Shown: positions 56,915 to 64,000 of the stretch, in pieces
Numbering within the stretch: the stretch's first letter is position 1
How the letters are laid out: every line of letters begins with the position of its first letter
Assembly (NCBI RefSeq): GCF_001722335.1
Contig: NZ_MIHA01000011.1
Coordinates: 109,592-173,591, forward strand
Direction: 5' to 3'
DNA length: 64,000 nucleotides
Source: Mycolicibacterium flavescens
GTDB lineage: Bacteria > Actinomycetota > Actinomycetes > Mycobacteriales > Mycobacteriaceae
Position numbers and translations under genes: made by a program
Notes under the pieces: generated by a model
The model's input: the letters and a program-made list of their open reading frames with translations, nothing else
Told to the model about the DNA's origin: nothing
Database searches by the model: none

Positions 56915-58105
56915 GTGGTGACCAAGGTTCCGCGCAGCCTCGGCAACATCGCCAAGACGCTGGTGTCGATGTTCTGGATCTACGGCACCCGCGGGCTCGG
57001 GCTGCTGTGGGTGACCGCGCTCGTCGGGCACCTGGGCATCAGCGACTACGGCATGTACGGAATGGCGGTGGCGCTCAACTCGATCGTCGGGCCGTCGCTG
57101 GACAACTCGTTCTCCGTGCGGGCGATCCGCGAGTCCGAGGAGCGGTTCCTCGCCGAGCGCACCACCCGCTTCCTGCTGGGCATCACGCTGATCACGACGG
57201 GCCTTCTGCTGCTTCCGGTCAGCTACGTGGCCGGCTTCGGCATCCTCGTCGCCGGCGGCGAGATCACGTTCAACGTCGTCAAGAGCCGGCTCGCGCGCGA
57301 CGGGCACCCCGACAAGTTCTGGCGGATGGACACCGCGCGGCAACTGGTCGCCGTCGGGCTGGGCGCGACCTACCTGTTCGTCGCGCCGGAGCCGTCGCTG
57401 ATGGTTGCCAGCCTGCTGTGGAGCGCACCGTATCTGGTGATCATCGTGCTCGGCGCCCGGCTGGTGCGCGGACACCGCCCCGGCCTGCCCGGCAATCCGC
57501 GGCTGATTGCGGCGCTGACCGGTGAGATGCTCGGCACCGCATCGTATCTGCAGGGCGACGTGCTGCTGCTGGGCGCGCTGACCAACAGCACCACCGTCGG
57601 CTACTACACGCTGACGTGGGTGGTGTGCGCGGCGGTCGCGGCCGCGGGTCAGTCGTTCGGTATGAGCTATCACGAGAAGCTGCGCGACGCCGACGGCGAC
57701 GTCACCGCGGGGCCGCCGCTGCGCAACACGCTGGTGCTGGCCACCGTCGGCGCGTCCGCGGTGTTCACCGTCGGCGTGGTGATGTGGTTCTGGCCCGCCC
57801 CACGGGAACTCGCGATCGCGATGATGATCATGGCGGTGTTCGCGGGCCTGCGCGTGGTGGTGTCGGTGTTCCAGGTGGTGCTCACCACGCAGCGCCGCGA
57901 CCTGCTGCGGTTGGCGTCGGCGGTCGGGCTGGTGCCGGTCAAACTCGCGCTCGTGGCGGCGCTGGCGTTCAGCGGCGCGATCGGCGCGGCGATCGCCACC
58001 TCGATCACCGATGCGCTGCTGCTGATCTGCTACTCGATCGCGATCTACCGACGGTCTGGACGGTATGGGGGCCGAGACGTTGTTGACGGCTCGCCTCGCG
58101 GTTGA
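56915..58105 (+). CDS. Polysaccharide flippase/exporter (Wzx-like, MOP superfamily)
   Basis: 396 residues from GTG 56915 (GTG 56918 also possible). About ten hydrophobic spans: LVSMFWIYGTRGLGLLWVTA, LLGITLITTGLLLLPVSYVA, YLVIIVLGARLV, ALTNSTTVGYYTLTWVVCAA, VLATVGASAVFTVGVVMWFW, IMAVFAGLRVVVSVFQVVL, LVPVKLALVAALAF, and others. Layout (GDVLLLGALTNSTTVGYYTL) is typical of oligosaccharide flippases. It would flip lipid-linked repeat units across the membrane for the Wzy-like polymerase (61393). Somewhat shorter than most Wzx proteins (400-480). Confidence 0.78.
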   Translation: MVTKVPRSLGNIAKTLVSMFWIYGTRGLGLLWVTALVGHLGISDYGMYGMAVALNSIVGPSLDNSFSVRAIRESEERFLAERTTRFLLGITLITTGLLLLPVSYVAGFGILVAGGEITFNVVKSRLARDGHPDKFWRMDTARQLVAVGLGATYLFVAPEPSLMVASLLWSAPYLVIIVLGARLVRGHRPGLPGNPRLIAALTGEMLGTASYLQGDVLLLGALTNSTTVGYYTLTWVVCAAVAAAGQSFGMSYHEKLRDADGDVTAGPPLRNTLVLATVGASAVFTVGVVMWFWPAPRELAIAMMIMAVFAGLRVVVSVFQVVLTTQRRDLLRLASAVGLVPVKLALVAALAFSGAIGAAIATSITDALLLICYSIAIYRRSGRYGGRDVVDGSPRG

Positions 58106-58132
58106 CATTCAGGTTGGTTGAGGCCTGACGAT
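58102..58132 (+). promoter_or_regulatory. MerR-type promoter before the regulator-clamp fusion
   Basis: TTGACA (58102-58107), a 19-bp spacer and GACGAT (58127-58132; A2 and T6 of TAnnnT). The long spacer is a MerR-family promoter feature, with CAGG...CCTG in the spacer. Transcription would begin near 58139, the GTG start, giving a leaderless, autoregulated mRNA. Confidence 0.45.
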
Positions 58133-58138
58133 GTTCGG

Positions 58139-59194
58139 GTGACCAACCCGGAGTTGATGCCGATCGGTGCGTTCGCCAAGCTCGCCGGACTCTCCGCGAG
58201 CGCATTGCGGTTCTACGACGACGCCTGCTTGCTTCATCCCGAACAGGTCGACCCAGTGACGGGATACCGGCTCTACAGCGAAGCGCAGCTCGCCCGGGCC
58301 TCGCAGTTGCGTCAGCTGCGCGAGATCGGGATGCCGCTAGCCGCCATCGGCAGATTCTTCTCCGCCGGCCCTCAGGAGGCGGCGCAGATGATCGACCATC
58401 ACGTCGCCGAGGTGGCCGCCGAGGCAGCCGGAATACAACGGGCAGCCGCAACGCTGAAGGCCTCCCTCGGCGAGGCGGCTCACCTCGATCTGTGCACGCT
58501 GTCGGGCCCGGTCCTCGCGGCGGCCATCGACCAGATCGCGGCCACCACGATGCACAACGTCGACATCCCCGTCCTCAATGGTGTTCACCTGGAATCGAAC
58601 CCCGACGCCATCTCGCTGACCTCGACCGATCGCTACCGCCTGGCCACGCGGACGCTGGTGCCCAACCAACCCTCTGCCGCATCATGGGCCGGGACGCTGG
58701 CCGCAGACGATCTCCGCGCCGCTGCCTCGCGGCTCAGACGAAGCCCCATCGTGACGTTGGAAGCAAACGAACAGACCCTGGGCCTGCGCATGGTCGACAG
58801 GACCGTCGCACACTGTCGTCTGCTGACCGAGGCCTTTCCTGACTACAAGCTCATGGTCAGTTCACTTCCCGCTGTGACACAGCGCGTCACCGTCGAGAAG
58901 AAGGGCCTGCTCAAGGCGCTGGAGCAACAGGCTTGGGAGAGGATCGGCCTTCGAATAACCTCTGGCCAGCCGAGCGTGCTACTGGGTGACCGAGTCCTGG
59001 AACTGGACGGAAACGCATTCGGCCCTGATCTGACCGTCTGGTTCGAGCTGACCACGTTGTACCCGGCAATCGGCCACACCCTGGGCAACGACTTGATGCT
59101 CGACCTCCGTGGCGCCGACCAACCGGCCACCATCCGATCAGCCGACGACGGCGACTTCACCACGCTCGCCATGCCATGCCTTGAAACGTCATGA
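58139..59194 (+). CDS. MerR-family regulator fused to a DNA polymerase III beta-clamp-like domain
   Basis: 351 residues from GTG 58139 (ATG 58157 is the alternative). Residues 6-75 are a MerR winged helix: MPIGAFAKLAGLSASALRFY then DPVTGYRLYSEAQLARASQL. A helical linker (77-115) follows. Residues about 122-351 resemble DnaN: VLNGVHLESNPDAISLTSTD plus RYRLATRTL (145-173), EAFPDYKLMV (231-240), and a C-terminal ATIRSADDGDFTTLAMPC, matching the ...R..DDG.F.YLLMP.. end of beta clamps. Only about two clamp subdomains are present, so it is not a full ring protein. Function is unknown; a clamp-like sensor or DNA tether that adjusts MerR activity is inference. Codon use looks less GC-biased than the flanking glycosyltransferases. 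Confidence 0.8.
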   Translation: MTNPELMPIGAFAKLAGLSASALRFYDDACLLHPEQVDPVTGYRLYSEAQLARASQLRQLREIGMPLAAIGRFFSAGPQEAAQMIDHHVAEVAAEAAGIQRAAATLKASLGEAAHLDLCTLSGPVLAAAIDQIAATTMHNVDIPVLNGVHLESNPDAISLTSTDRYRLATRTLVPNQPSAASWAGTLAADDLRAAASRLRRSPIVTLEANEQTLGLRMVDRTVAHCRLLTEAFPDYKLMVSSLPAVTQRVTVEKKGLLKALEQQAWERIGLRITSGQPSVLLGDRVLELDGNAFGPDLTVWFELTTLYPAIGHTLGNDLMLDLRGADQPATIRSADDGDFTTLAMPCLETS

Positions 59195-59263
59195 CCGAAT
59201 CTCGCTCGGCGCGACGGCCCGAAAACCCGTAACCCTCCTGACCGAACGGACGCAACGACTCTC

Positions 59264-59767
59264 ATGACCACAAACGCCACCCGGTCCGACTCGACAATGG
59301 AAGCCATCGCCACAGCAGTGGTCCTCGGCCGCGACGGCGACAAGGAGTCTGCTCGAGACGACTTGCTCGCGCTGTGGAAGCAGATTGGCGTAACCGGCGA
59401 CCCGTTCCACCGCTGCACTCTTGCTCACTACCTGGCTGATCTGTACGAAGACCCTGCGGTCGCGTTGATCTGGGACGTCCGCGCCCTTGATGCCGCCGAC
59501 ATCCTCACCGATGATCGAGCCCAGAGGCACCACACAAGCCTTCACGTCGCGGGCTTCTACCCGAGTCTCTACGTCAATATCGCCGACAACCTGCGCCGCC
59601 TCGGCGCGTTCGACGCGGCCACCGAGCACATCGAAAACGCCGAGCAGCACACCGCATCGCTGAACGACGATGGTTACGGGGACATGATCCGAGCGGCGAT
59701 CACCGAAGTGCGCCAAGTCATCGACAGCCGCGACACCGCGCGCCGTGCATCCGCGGTCAGTCTCTAG
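59264..59767 (+). CDS. Small TPR-like protein partner of the MerR-clamp regulator
   Basis: 167 residues from ATG 59264. Helical repeats resembling TPR: AVVLGRDGDKESARDDLLAL ..., HRCTLAHYLADLYEDPAVAL, DNLRRLGAFDAATEHIENAE with a classical A-x-L-x-x-L style pattern. I know no biochemical function; related short TPR proteins with the TLAHYLADL segment occur in actinobacteria. It lies 69 bp behind the MerR-clamp gene in the same direction, so they are probably co-expressed. It converges on the glycoside hydrolase gene. Confidence 0.65.
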   Translation: MTTNATRSDSTMEAIATAVVLGRDGDKESARDDLLALWKQIGVTGDPFHRCTLAHYLADLYEDPAVALIWDVRALDAADILTDDRAQRHHTSLHVAGFYPSLYVNIADNLRRLGAFDAATEHIENAEQHTASLNDDGYGDMIRAAITEVRQVIDSRDTARRASAVSL

Positions 59768-59806
59768 GCTCCAGGCAGGCGTCACCAACGTCATGCCCGC
59801 CGACCT

Positions 59807-61345
59807 CTAGTTCAGATAGACCTTGATGCCGATCCACGGCTGCCACGTCATGTAGCCGTTCTGGAAGTCGACCCGGTTGAGTCCGTTGAGGTAGGTCTCG
59901 TCGCTGGTGGCCAGCCCGAGCTGCGGAACCCACGCCTGGGCGAACGCGGCGCTGGCCCAGTGGGCGCCGGTGGCCGGCGACCACCAGACCCGGAACGCGT
60001 TCGGTGCGTCGAAATCCTGAAAGCCGTTGGCGAACGGCGTTTTCGGCACGCCCTTGCGGGCCAGCGCCACCCGCGCGACGTCGCGGGGCGAGGCCACCAT
60101 GCCCGAGGGCATCTCGAACAGCGCGTTGACGGTGCGGATCTGCGCCCACACCGTCGGCGACGCGCGGAAGACCGGGCTGAGCACGGTGCCGTGCGAGGCG
60201 GCGGTCACCGCGGCGAACCGCTTGTACTCGGCGGACTTCGCGGGCCCGGCCGGGATGGCGAACTGCAGCGCCTGCTGCGCCTGCTTGGGGGTCCAGTCGG
60301 TGCGCAGCAGCCCGAAGGTGTCCTGGTCGCTGGTGCTGCCGGTGCGGCGGTCGCGGGTGGTGTAGAGGTACAGCGGGCCGGTGTAGGGCAGTTCCTGCCA
60401 CTTGGTCCACATGTCGGTCAGGAACGCGGCCTGGCCGGCCTCGTCGACCGCCGAGGTGGGCTGTCCGTACTCGGTGTTCCAGATCTTCTTGCCCGAATCG
60501 CCGTTGGCGACCATGATCTGGCGCATGTCCATCAGCTGCTGGGCGGCCGAATTGGCAACGGGCACACCGTCGGAGAACTTCAATTGGTAGTGGTAGGGGT
60601 GAAACGACAGCGCGTCGAGGTAGTCGCCGGCCCCGGCGTCGTACATGCCCTGCACGAAACGTACGGGATTCCAGGTGAAGTTGCCCCAGTCGATCACCGA
60701 CCCGACCACGCCGCCGATGACGGTGACCGCCGGGTCGACGGCCTTGATCCGCGGGTACGCGGCGCGCAGCAGGTCGGTGTAGCCGGCCGGATCCGGGGTG
60801 GGCGAGTAGAACTGCGCGGAGTTCGGTTCGTTCCAGATCTCGTAGGCGGCGATCTTGCCCTTGTATCGCGCGGCGACCTTGGCGGCGAATTCGCCGTAGG
60901 CGGCCGGTGAGGCCGGACGTCCGCTGATCGGGAAGCCGCCGGGCGCCACCGCCCAGGCCGGTGTGGAGTTGATGAAGCCGAGGATCGACATACCGCGCGC
61001 GGCGGCGGCATTGACGGTCTTGTCGACCATCGACCAGTTCAGTTGGCCCTGTAGGGGTTCCACACCGGCCCACGGGATCATCAACCGCACGGTGCGCACG
61101 TTGGTGCTGCCCATCGCGCGCAGGGTGCGCTCGACGTCGGCCTGGGTCATGCCGTACACGTCGGCGTCGGCGATCCCGATCGTGGTGGGCCGGGCCTCGA
61201 TGTTGGCGCTCGGCGCCACCACCACCCGCCGCGGCGAATCCGACGGCAGGCCAACGGCGATCGCGGTGACGGTGACGACGCCGCTGAGCAGAGCGACGAT
61301 CGTGGTGGACAAGCGACTCGGCCGACGAATGCGGTGGGCGCGCAT
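59807..61345 (-). CDS. Exported glycoside hydrolase (GH39/GH5-like clan A)
   Basis: 512 residues. N-terminal basic region and hydrophobic ATIVALLSGVVTVTAIAVGL-like segment (14-33) indicate a signal anchor. The TIM barrel runs about 55-400: VRTVRLMIPWAGVEPLQG, AAYEIWNEPN with the acid/base Glu173, LSFHPYHYQ, KIWNTEYGQP with the nucleophile Glu292. This is the clan A pattern of GH39/GH5. The C-terminal 100 residues (NGYMTWQPWIGIKVYLN) look like a repeat-type wall-binding part. Located inside the exopolysaccharide locus, it may trim or depolymerise the product. Start ATG 61345. Confidence 0.8.
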   Translation of the reverse strand: MRAHRIRRPSRLSTTIVALLSGVVTVTAIAVGLPSDSPRRVVVAPSANIEARPTTIGIADADVYGMTQADVERTLRAMGSTNVRTVRLMIPWAGVEPLQGQLNWSMVDKTVNAAAARGMSILGFINSTPAWAVAPGGFPISGRPASPAAYGEFAAKVAARYKGKIAAYEIWNEPNSAQFYSPTPDPAGYTDLLRAAYPRIKAVDPAVTVIGGVVGSVIDWGNFTWNPVRFVQGMYDAGAGDYLDALSFHPYHYQLKFSDGVPVANSAAQQLMDMRQIMVANGDSGKKIWNTEYGQPTSAVDEAGQAAFLTDMWTKWQELPYTGPLYLYTTRDRRTGSTSDQDTFGLLRTDWTPKQAQQALQFAIPAGPAKSAEYKRFAAVTAASHGTVLSPVFRASPTVWAQIRTVNALFEMPSGMVASPRDVARVALARKGVPKTPFANGFQDFDAPNAFRVWWSPATGAHWASAAFAQAWVPQLGLATSDETYLNGLNRVDFQNGYMTWQPWIGIKVYLN

Positions 61346-61392
61346 GGGACCTCCGGGTACCGGATCGCGTTGTCTATGACGCGAATGCGCAC

Positions 61393-62805
61393 TCAGTGTG
61401 CCGGAAGCAGCGTCCTATCCCGTTCAAGATCAACGTCGTGTCGCGGCGGCTTGTTGCGTTCCCGGTCCAGGTAGACCAGGAATGCGAGCATGATGGCGAA
61501 CTTCAGCTGTGACGGTGGGCTACCCGCGACCGGGTGGTCGAGTTGCAGTGCCACCAGACAGAACCCGATGAAGATGCCGCCGAAAATCGCCGCGGGCATG
61601 GAATTCGAGCGAATCGCGCGGTACCCGTAGACGCAGCCGATCACCGCCACGGCCACGAACGCGATTCCGGTGAAGATGCCGCCGCGGTAGATGGTCATCA
61701 GCGGTGCGTTGGACACGTGGTTGAGCAGGAAGGCCAGGTTCCCGTCGGTGTACTCGGGCCGGTCCCAGCCGAGTCCGAACCACCAGTGCCCGGACATCGT
61801 GTGCGGGAACTCCCGCAGCGAGTCGATGCGGTCGGTGGCGCCGCGGTCATCGCTGGAGAATGCGGACAGGAACCGCTCCCGGATCGACGGTGTCATCGCC
61901 GCGGCGATCACCACGGCGGCCAGACCCGCCAGGCTCAGCGCGCGGTCCCGGCTGCGCATCTTGTGGAACACCAGCACCAGCACGAACCCGACCACGACGC
62001 TGAAGATGCTGGCGCGGCTCAATGTCAGCAGCAGCGCCAGCCCGATGATCCCGGACAGCCAAACCCGTTGCCAGCCGCGGAACACCACGAACGACACGGC
62101 CAGCGCCGCGACCAGAGCGATGCCTTCACCGTTCGGGTCCACCGACGTGCCGCCCAGGCGGATGAGCGCGACGGCGCCGCCCTCGGAGTAGGCGAACCGC
62201 GGGGCGGTGTACTCGGGCGCGTAACCGAAGATCTGCAGATACCGGAATGCGCTCTGGTCGCGGTCGAGAACGACGATGTAGAGGCCGAAGAGCGCGTTGA
62301 GCAAAGAACCGTAGACGAAGAGTCTGCCGAACTTCGCGAGATGTTCGTTCGACAACCGCATCAGCGCCACCGCCACCAGCGTGACCAGCGCCCAGCGGAC
62401 GACCATGATGATGCTGGTGATGGTCACGCTGGTGACCAGCATCGAAATCACGGACAGCACGACCAGCGCCCAGGTCGCGACCTCGAGCGGATGCATCGAC
62501 CGGGCCAGGCGCGGATGCACGTACACGGCGAGGATGACGCCGAAGGCCAGGGGCAGGAAGAACGGCAGGTTGACGCCGGGGAACTGGCCGAACGGCAGCG
62601 CTCCGGTGAGAAACGCCAGCGCCCAGAACAGCCAGAGCGGATGACGCAGCCCCACATAGATGGCGATCGCCACGCCCGCCAGGCCGACCACACCGAGCAA
62701 CGCGAACCGGCCCATCGTCATCGACGCCCAGGCGATCGGGGGCACCACAGCAACGATCGCCAGGCCGATCAGAATTGTGCGTGGCAGATCGCCGCGAGGG
62801 TTCAC
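61393..62805 (-). CDS. O-antigen polymerase/ligase-like membrane protein (Wzy/WaaL)
   Basis: 470 residues from GTG 62805; an in-frame TTG at 62841 would add 12. It has about eleven membrane spans (RTILIGLAIVAVVPPIAWA at the N-terminus), a large extracellular loop (RDDRGATDRIDSLREFPHTM and GWDRPEYTDGNLAFLLNHVS) typical of the Wzy_C/WaaL family, and cytoplasmic ends. It would polymerise lipid-linked repeat units after flipping. Minus strand, back to back with the chain-length/kinase gene, 110-125 bp apart. Confidence 0.82.
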   Translation of the reverse strand: MNPRGDLPRTILIGLAIVAVVPPIAWASMTMGRFALLGVVGLAGVAIAIYVGLRHPLWLFWALAFLTGALPFGQFPGVNLPFFLPLAFGVILAVYVHPRLARSMHPLEVATWALVVLSVISMLVTSVTITSIIMVVRWALVTLVAVALMRLSNEHLAKFGRLFVYGSLLNALFGLYIVVLDRDQSAFRYLQIFGYAPEYTAPRFAYSEGGAVALIRLGGTSVDPNGEGIALVAALAVSFVVFRGWQRVWLSGIIGLALLLTLSRASIFSVVVGFVLVLVFHKMRSRDRALSLAGLAAVVIAAAMTPSIRERFLSAFSSDDRGATDRIDSLREFPHTMSGHWWFGLGWDRPEYTDGNLAFLLNHVSNAPLMTIYRGGIFTGIAFVAVAVIGCVYGYRAIRSNSMPAAIFGGIFIGFCLVALQLDHPVAGSPPSQLKFAIMLAFLVYLDRERNKPPRHDVDLERDRTLLPAH

Positions 62806-62930
62806 GGTTGCTATGTTCTCAGCTTCGCCAGCTAAGCTCAAACCGCCCGCCGTCCGTGTCCGCTGAAGATTTCGGGTGCCCGAGCGCTAGCCTGTCAAAC
62901 GTCGCGACGAGAGTGATGAGGGGAACGGCA

Positions 62931-64000
62931 TTGGAGATCAGGGAATACCTGCGGATATTCGCCAGGTACTGGTGGGTCATCGTGGGCCTCACCGTTCTCG
63001 GCGGTCTCGTCGGGTTCGCGACCTCGCTATTCATTACCCCTCAATACCAGTCGACCGCGACGCTTTTCGTAGCGACGCAGAATGGCAACACCGCAACCGA
63101 GGCTTATCAAAACAATCTGTTCTCCACTGAGCGGGTCAATTCGTATGCTTCGCTGGCAACCAGCGAACAGGTCGCTGCGCGCGCGGTCGATCAACTCAAG
63201 GCGCCGATCTCCGCCGGTGAACTGCGGTCGAAGATCTCCGCGGCGGCGGATCCGAAGACGGTGCTGCTGTCGGTCAGCGTCACCGACCCCGACCCCGCCC
63301 AGGCGCAGTCCTACGCCAACGCCGTCGCGGGCCAACTGGTGAACCTCGTGAGCGAACTCGAGACGTCCCGGCGCGGCGGCACCCCGGCAGCGGGCGCCAT
63401 CGTCGTCGACGAAGCCGGATACCCGACCGAACCGGCCGGCATCGGCCTGCCGTTGCGGATCGGGCTGGGGGTACTGGCCGGGCTCGTGCTCGGCATCATC
63501 GTCGCGATCTTGATCGGCGTCCTCGACAAGCGACTGCGCGGCCGCGAATCCGTTGAGCACCAGTCCGATTCGTCGGTGATCGCGGCGCTTCCGGCGAGCC
63601 GGGTGCGGACCAGGACCGCGGTGGTCGACCTGAGCAGCGACGGTGCCTATCCCGAAGCGGTCCGCGAGCTGCGCACCAATCTGCGGTTCTGCACGACGGC
63701 CGACGGGGTGCGCGCACCCAAGGTCGTCGCGATCACCAGCCCGATGCGCGGCGACGGCCGCAGCACCGTGGCCGTCGACCTGGCGGCCGCGTTCGCCGAG
63801 ACCGGCAAGTCGGTCGTGCTCGTCGACGGCGATCTTCGCAACCCGACACTCGCCTCCCGGCTGCCGCTGACGGTTCCGATGCGCAACGCCGCCCAGAGCA
63901 AGGGCCTGTCCACCGTGCTGGTCGGTGAGCACACCGTCGCCGACGGCATCGTTAGCGGTATCCCGATCGGCAATCACACGATCGCGCTGCTGCCCGCCGG
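62931..64000 (+). CDS. Wzz-like chain-length regulator fused to a tyrosine-kinase (CpsD/CapB-like) domain; right end cut
   Basis: 356 codons seen, then the window ends. TTG 62931 is favoured because GAGGGGA lies about 8 nt upstream; ATG 62916 is the alternative. Residues 1-200 are the Wzz domain: IREYLRIFARYWWVIVGLTV (first span), periplasmic part with QYQSTATLFVATQNGN, and the second span IGLGVLAGLVLGIIVAILIG. From about 240 it is the BY-kinase: EAVRELRTNLRF, Walker A SPMRGDGRST (usual GEGKST has Lys; here Arg), and VVLVDGDLRNP (Walker A'). In mycobacteria such proteins guide exopolysaccharide length. The Tyr cluster at the C-terminus is beyond the window. Confidence 0.85.
   Translation, partial: MEIREYLRIFARYWWVIVGLTVLGGLVGFATSLFITPQYQSTATLFVATQNGNTATEAYQNNLFSTERVNSYASLATSEQVAARAVDQLKAPISAGELRSKISAAADPKTVLLSVSVTDPDPAQAQSYANAVAGQLVNLVSELETSRRGGTPAAGAIVVDEAGYPTEPAGIGLPLRIGLGVLAGLVLGIIVAILIGVLDKRLRGRESVEHQSDSSVIAALPASRVRTRTAVVDLSSDGAYPEAVRELRTNLRFCTTADGVRAPKVVAITSPMRGDGRSTVAVDLAAAFAETGKSVVLVDGDLRNPTLASRLPLTVPMRNAAQSKGLSTVLVGEHTVADGIVSGIPIGNHTIALLPA

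Noticed and set aside
41279..63000. Transposase or integrase marking the polysaccharide blocks as a mobile island
   Set aside because: No transposase, integrase, tRNA or flanking direct repeat was seen in the window, so transfer is only inferred from synteny.

Overview
The window is chromosomal DNA from a fast-growing mycobacterium (Mycolicibacterium type). It is very GC-rich and uses many GTG starts and ATGA/GTGA stop-start overlaps. Across the middle it keeps the Mycobacterium tuberculosis gene order from nei (Rv3297) to accD5 (Rv3280), and this backbone is broken up by accessory blocks. I saw no tRNA, rRNA, CRISPR array or transposase.

Layout. (1) 1-4927, minus: the 5' part of a giant exported Ig/cadherin-like repeat protein that runs off the left edge. 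(2) 5467-7649, plus: an oxidoreductase/acyl desaturase pair (Rv3230c/DesA3 type), followed by a repeat-rich gap. (3) 7944-14968, minus: nei, lhr, a TetR regulator and a beta-lactamase-fold lipoprotein. (4) 15026-23648, minus: a complete L-rhamnose catabolic operon (rhaM, MFS transporter, rhaI, rhaD-type bifunctional enzyme, rhaB, lldD, lacI-type regulator). A sigma-A-like promoter and a perfect LacI-type operator lie in front of it. Together the enzymes take L-rhamnose to DHAP plus L-lactate and on to pyruvate. (5) 24749-29437: lysine catabolism (lat, lrpA, pcd and an HglS-type 2-oxoadipate dioxygenase). (6) 29430-36719: the sigma-F island (Rv3289c-like, flavodoxin-fold reductase, usfY, csbD, glycosyltransferase, topoisomerase IB, rsbW, sigF, STAS protein). 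It carries at least five GTTT-N16-GGG(T/A)A promoter matches, some next to possible short ORFs. (7) 37021-41278: a MobA-like protein, accA3, sufE-like and sseA.

(8) 41458-63999: two blocks of polysaccharide genes flank maf/accE5/accD5. The first has a hexapeptide acyltransferase, a glycosyltransferase, a nucleotide-sugar dehydrogenase, an epimerase and a PGRS-like protein without a PE domain. The second has a methyltransferase, a glycosyltransferase, two tandem copies of an acyltransferase+glycosyltransferase module, a Wzx-like flippase, a glycoside hydrolase, a Wzy/WaaL-like polymerase and a Wzz/tyrosine-kinase-like protein cut by the right edge. This looks like a Wzx/Wzy-type exopolysaccharide locus. 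Between flippase and hydrolase sits a two-gene cassette: a MerR regulator fused to a DNA sliding-clamp (DnaN)-like domain, and a small TPR-like protein. That fusion and the polysaccharide locus are the most unusual parts of the window.
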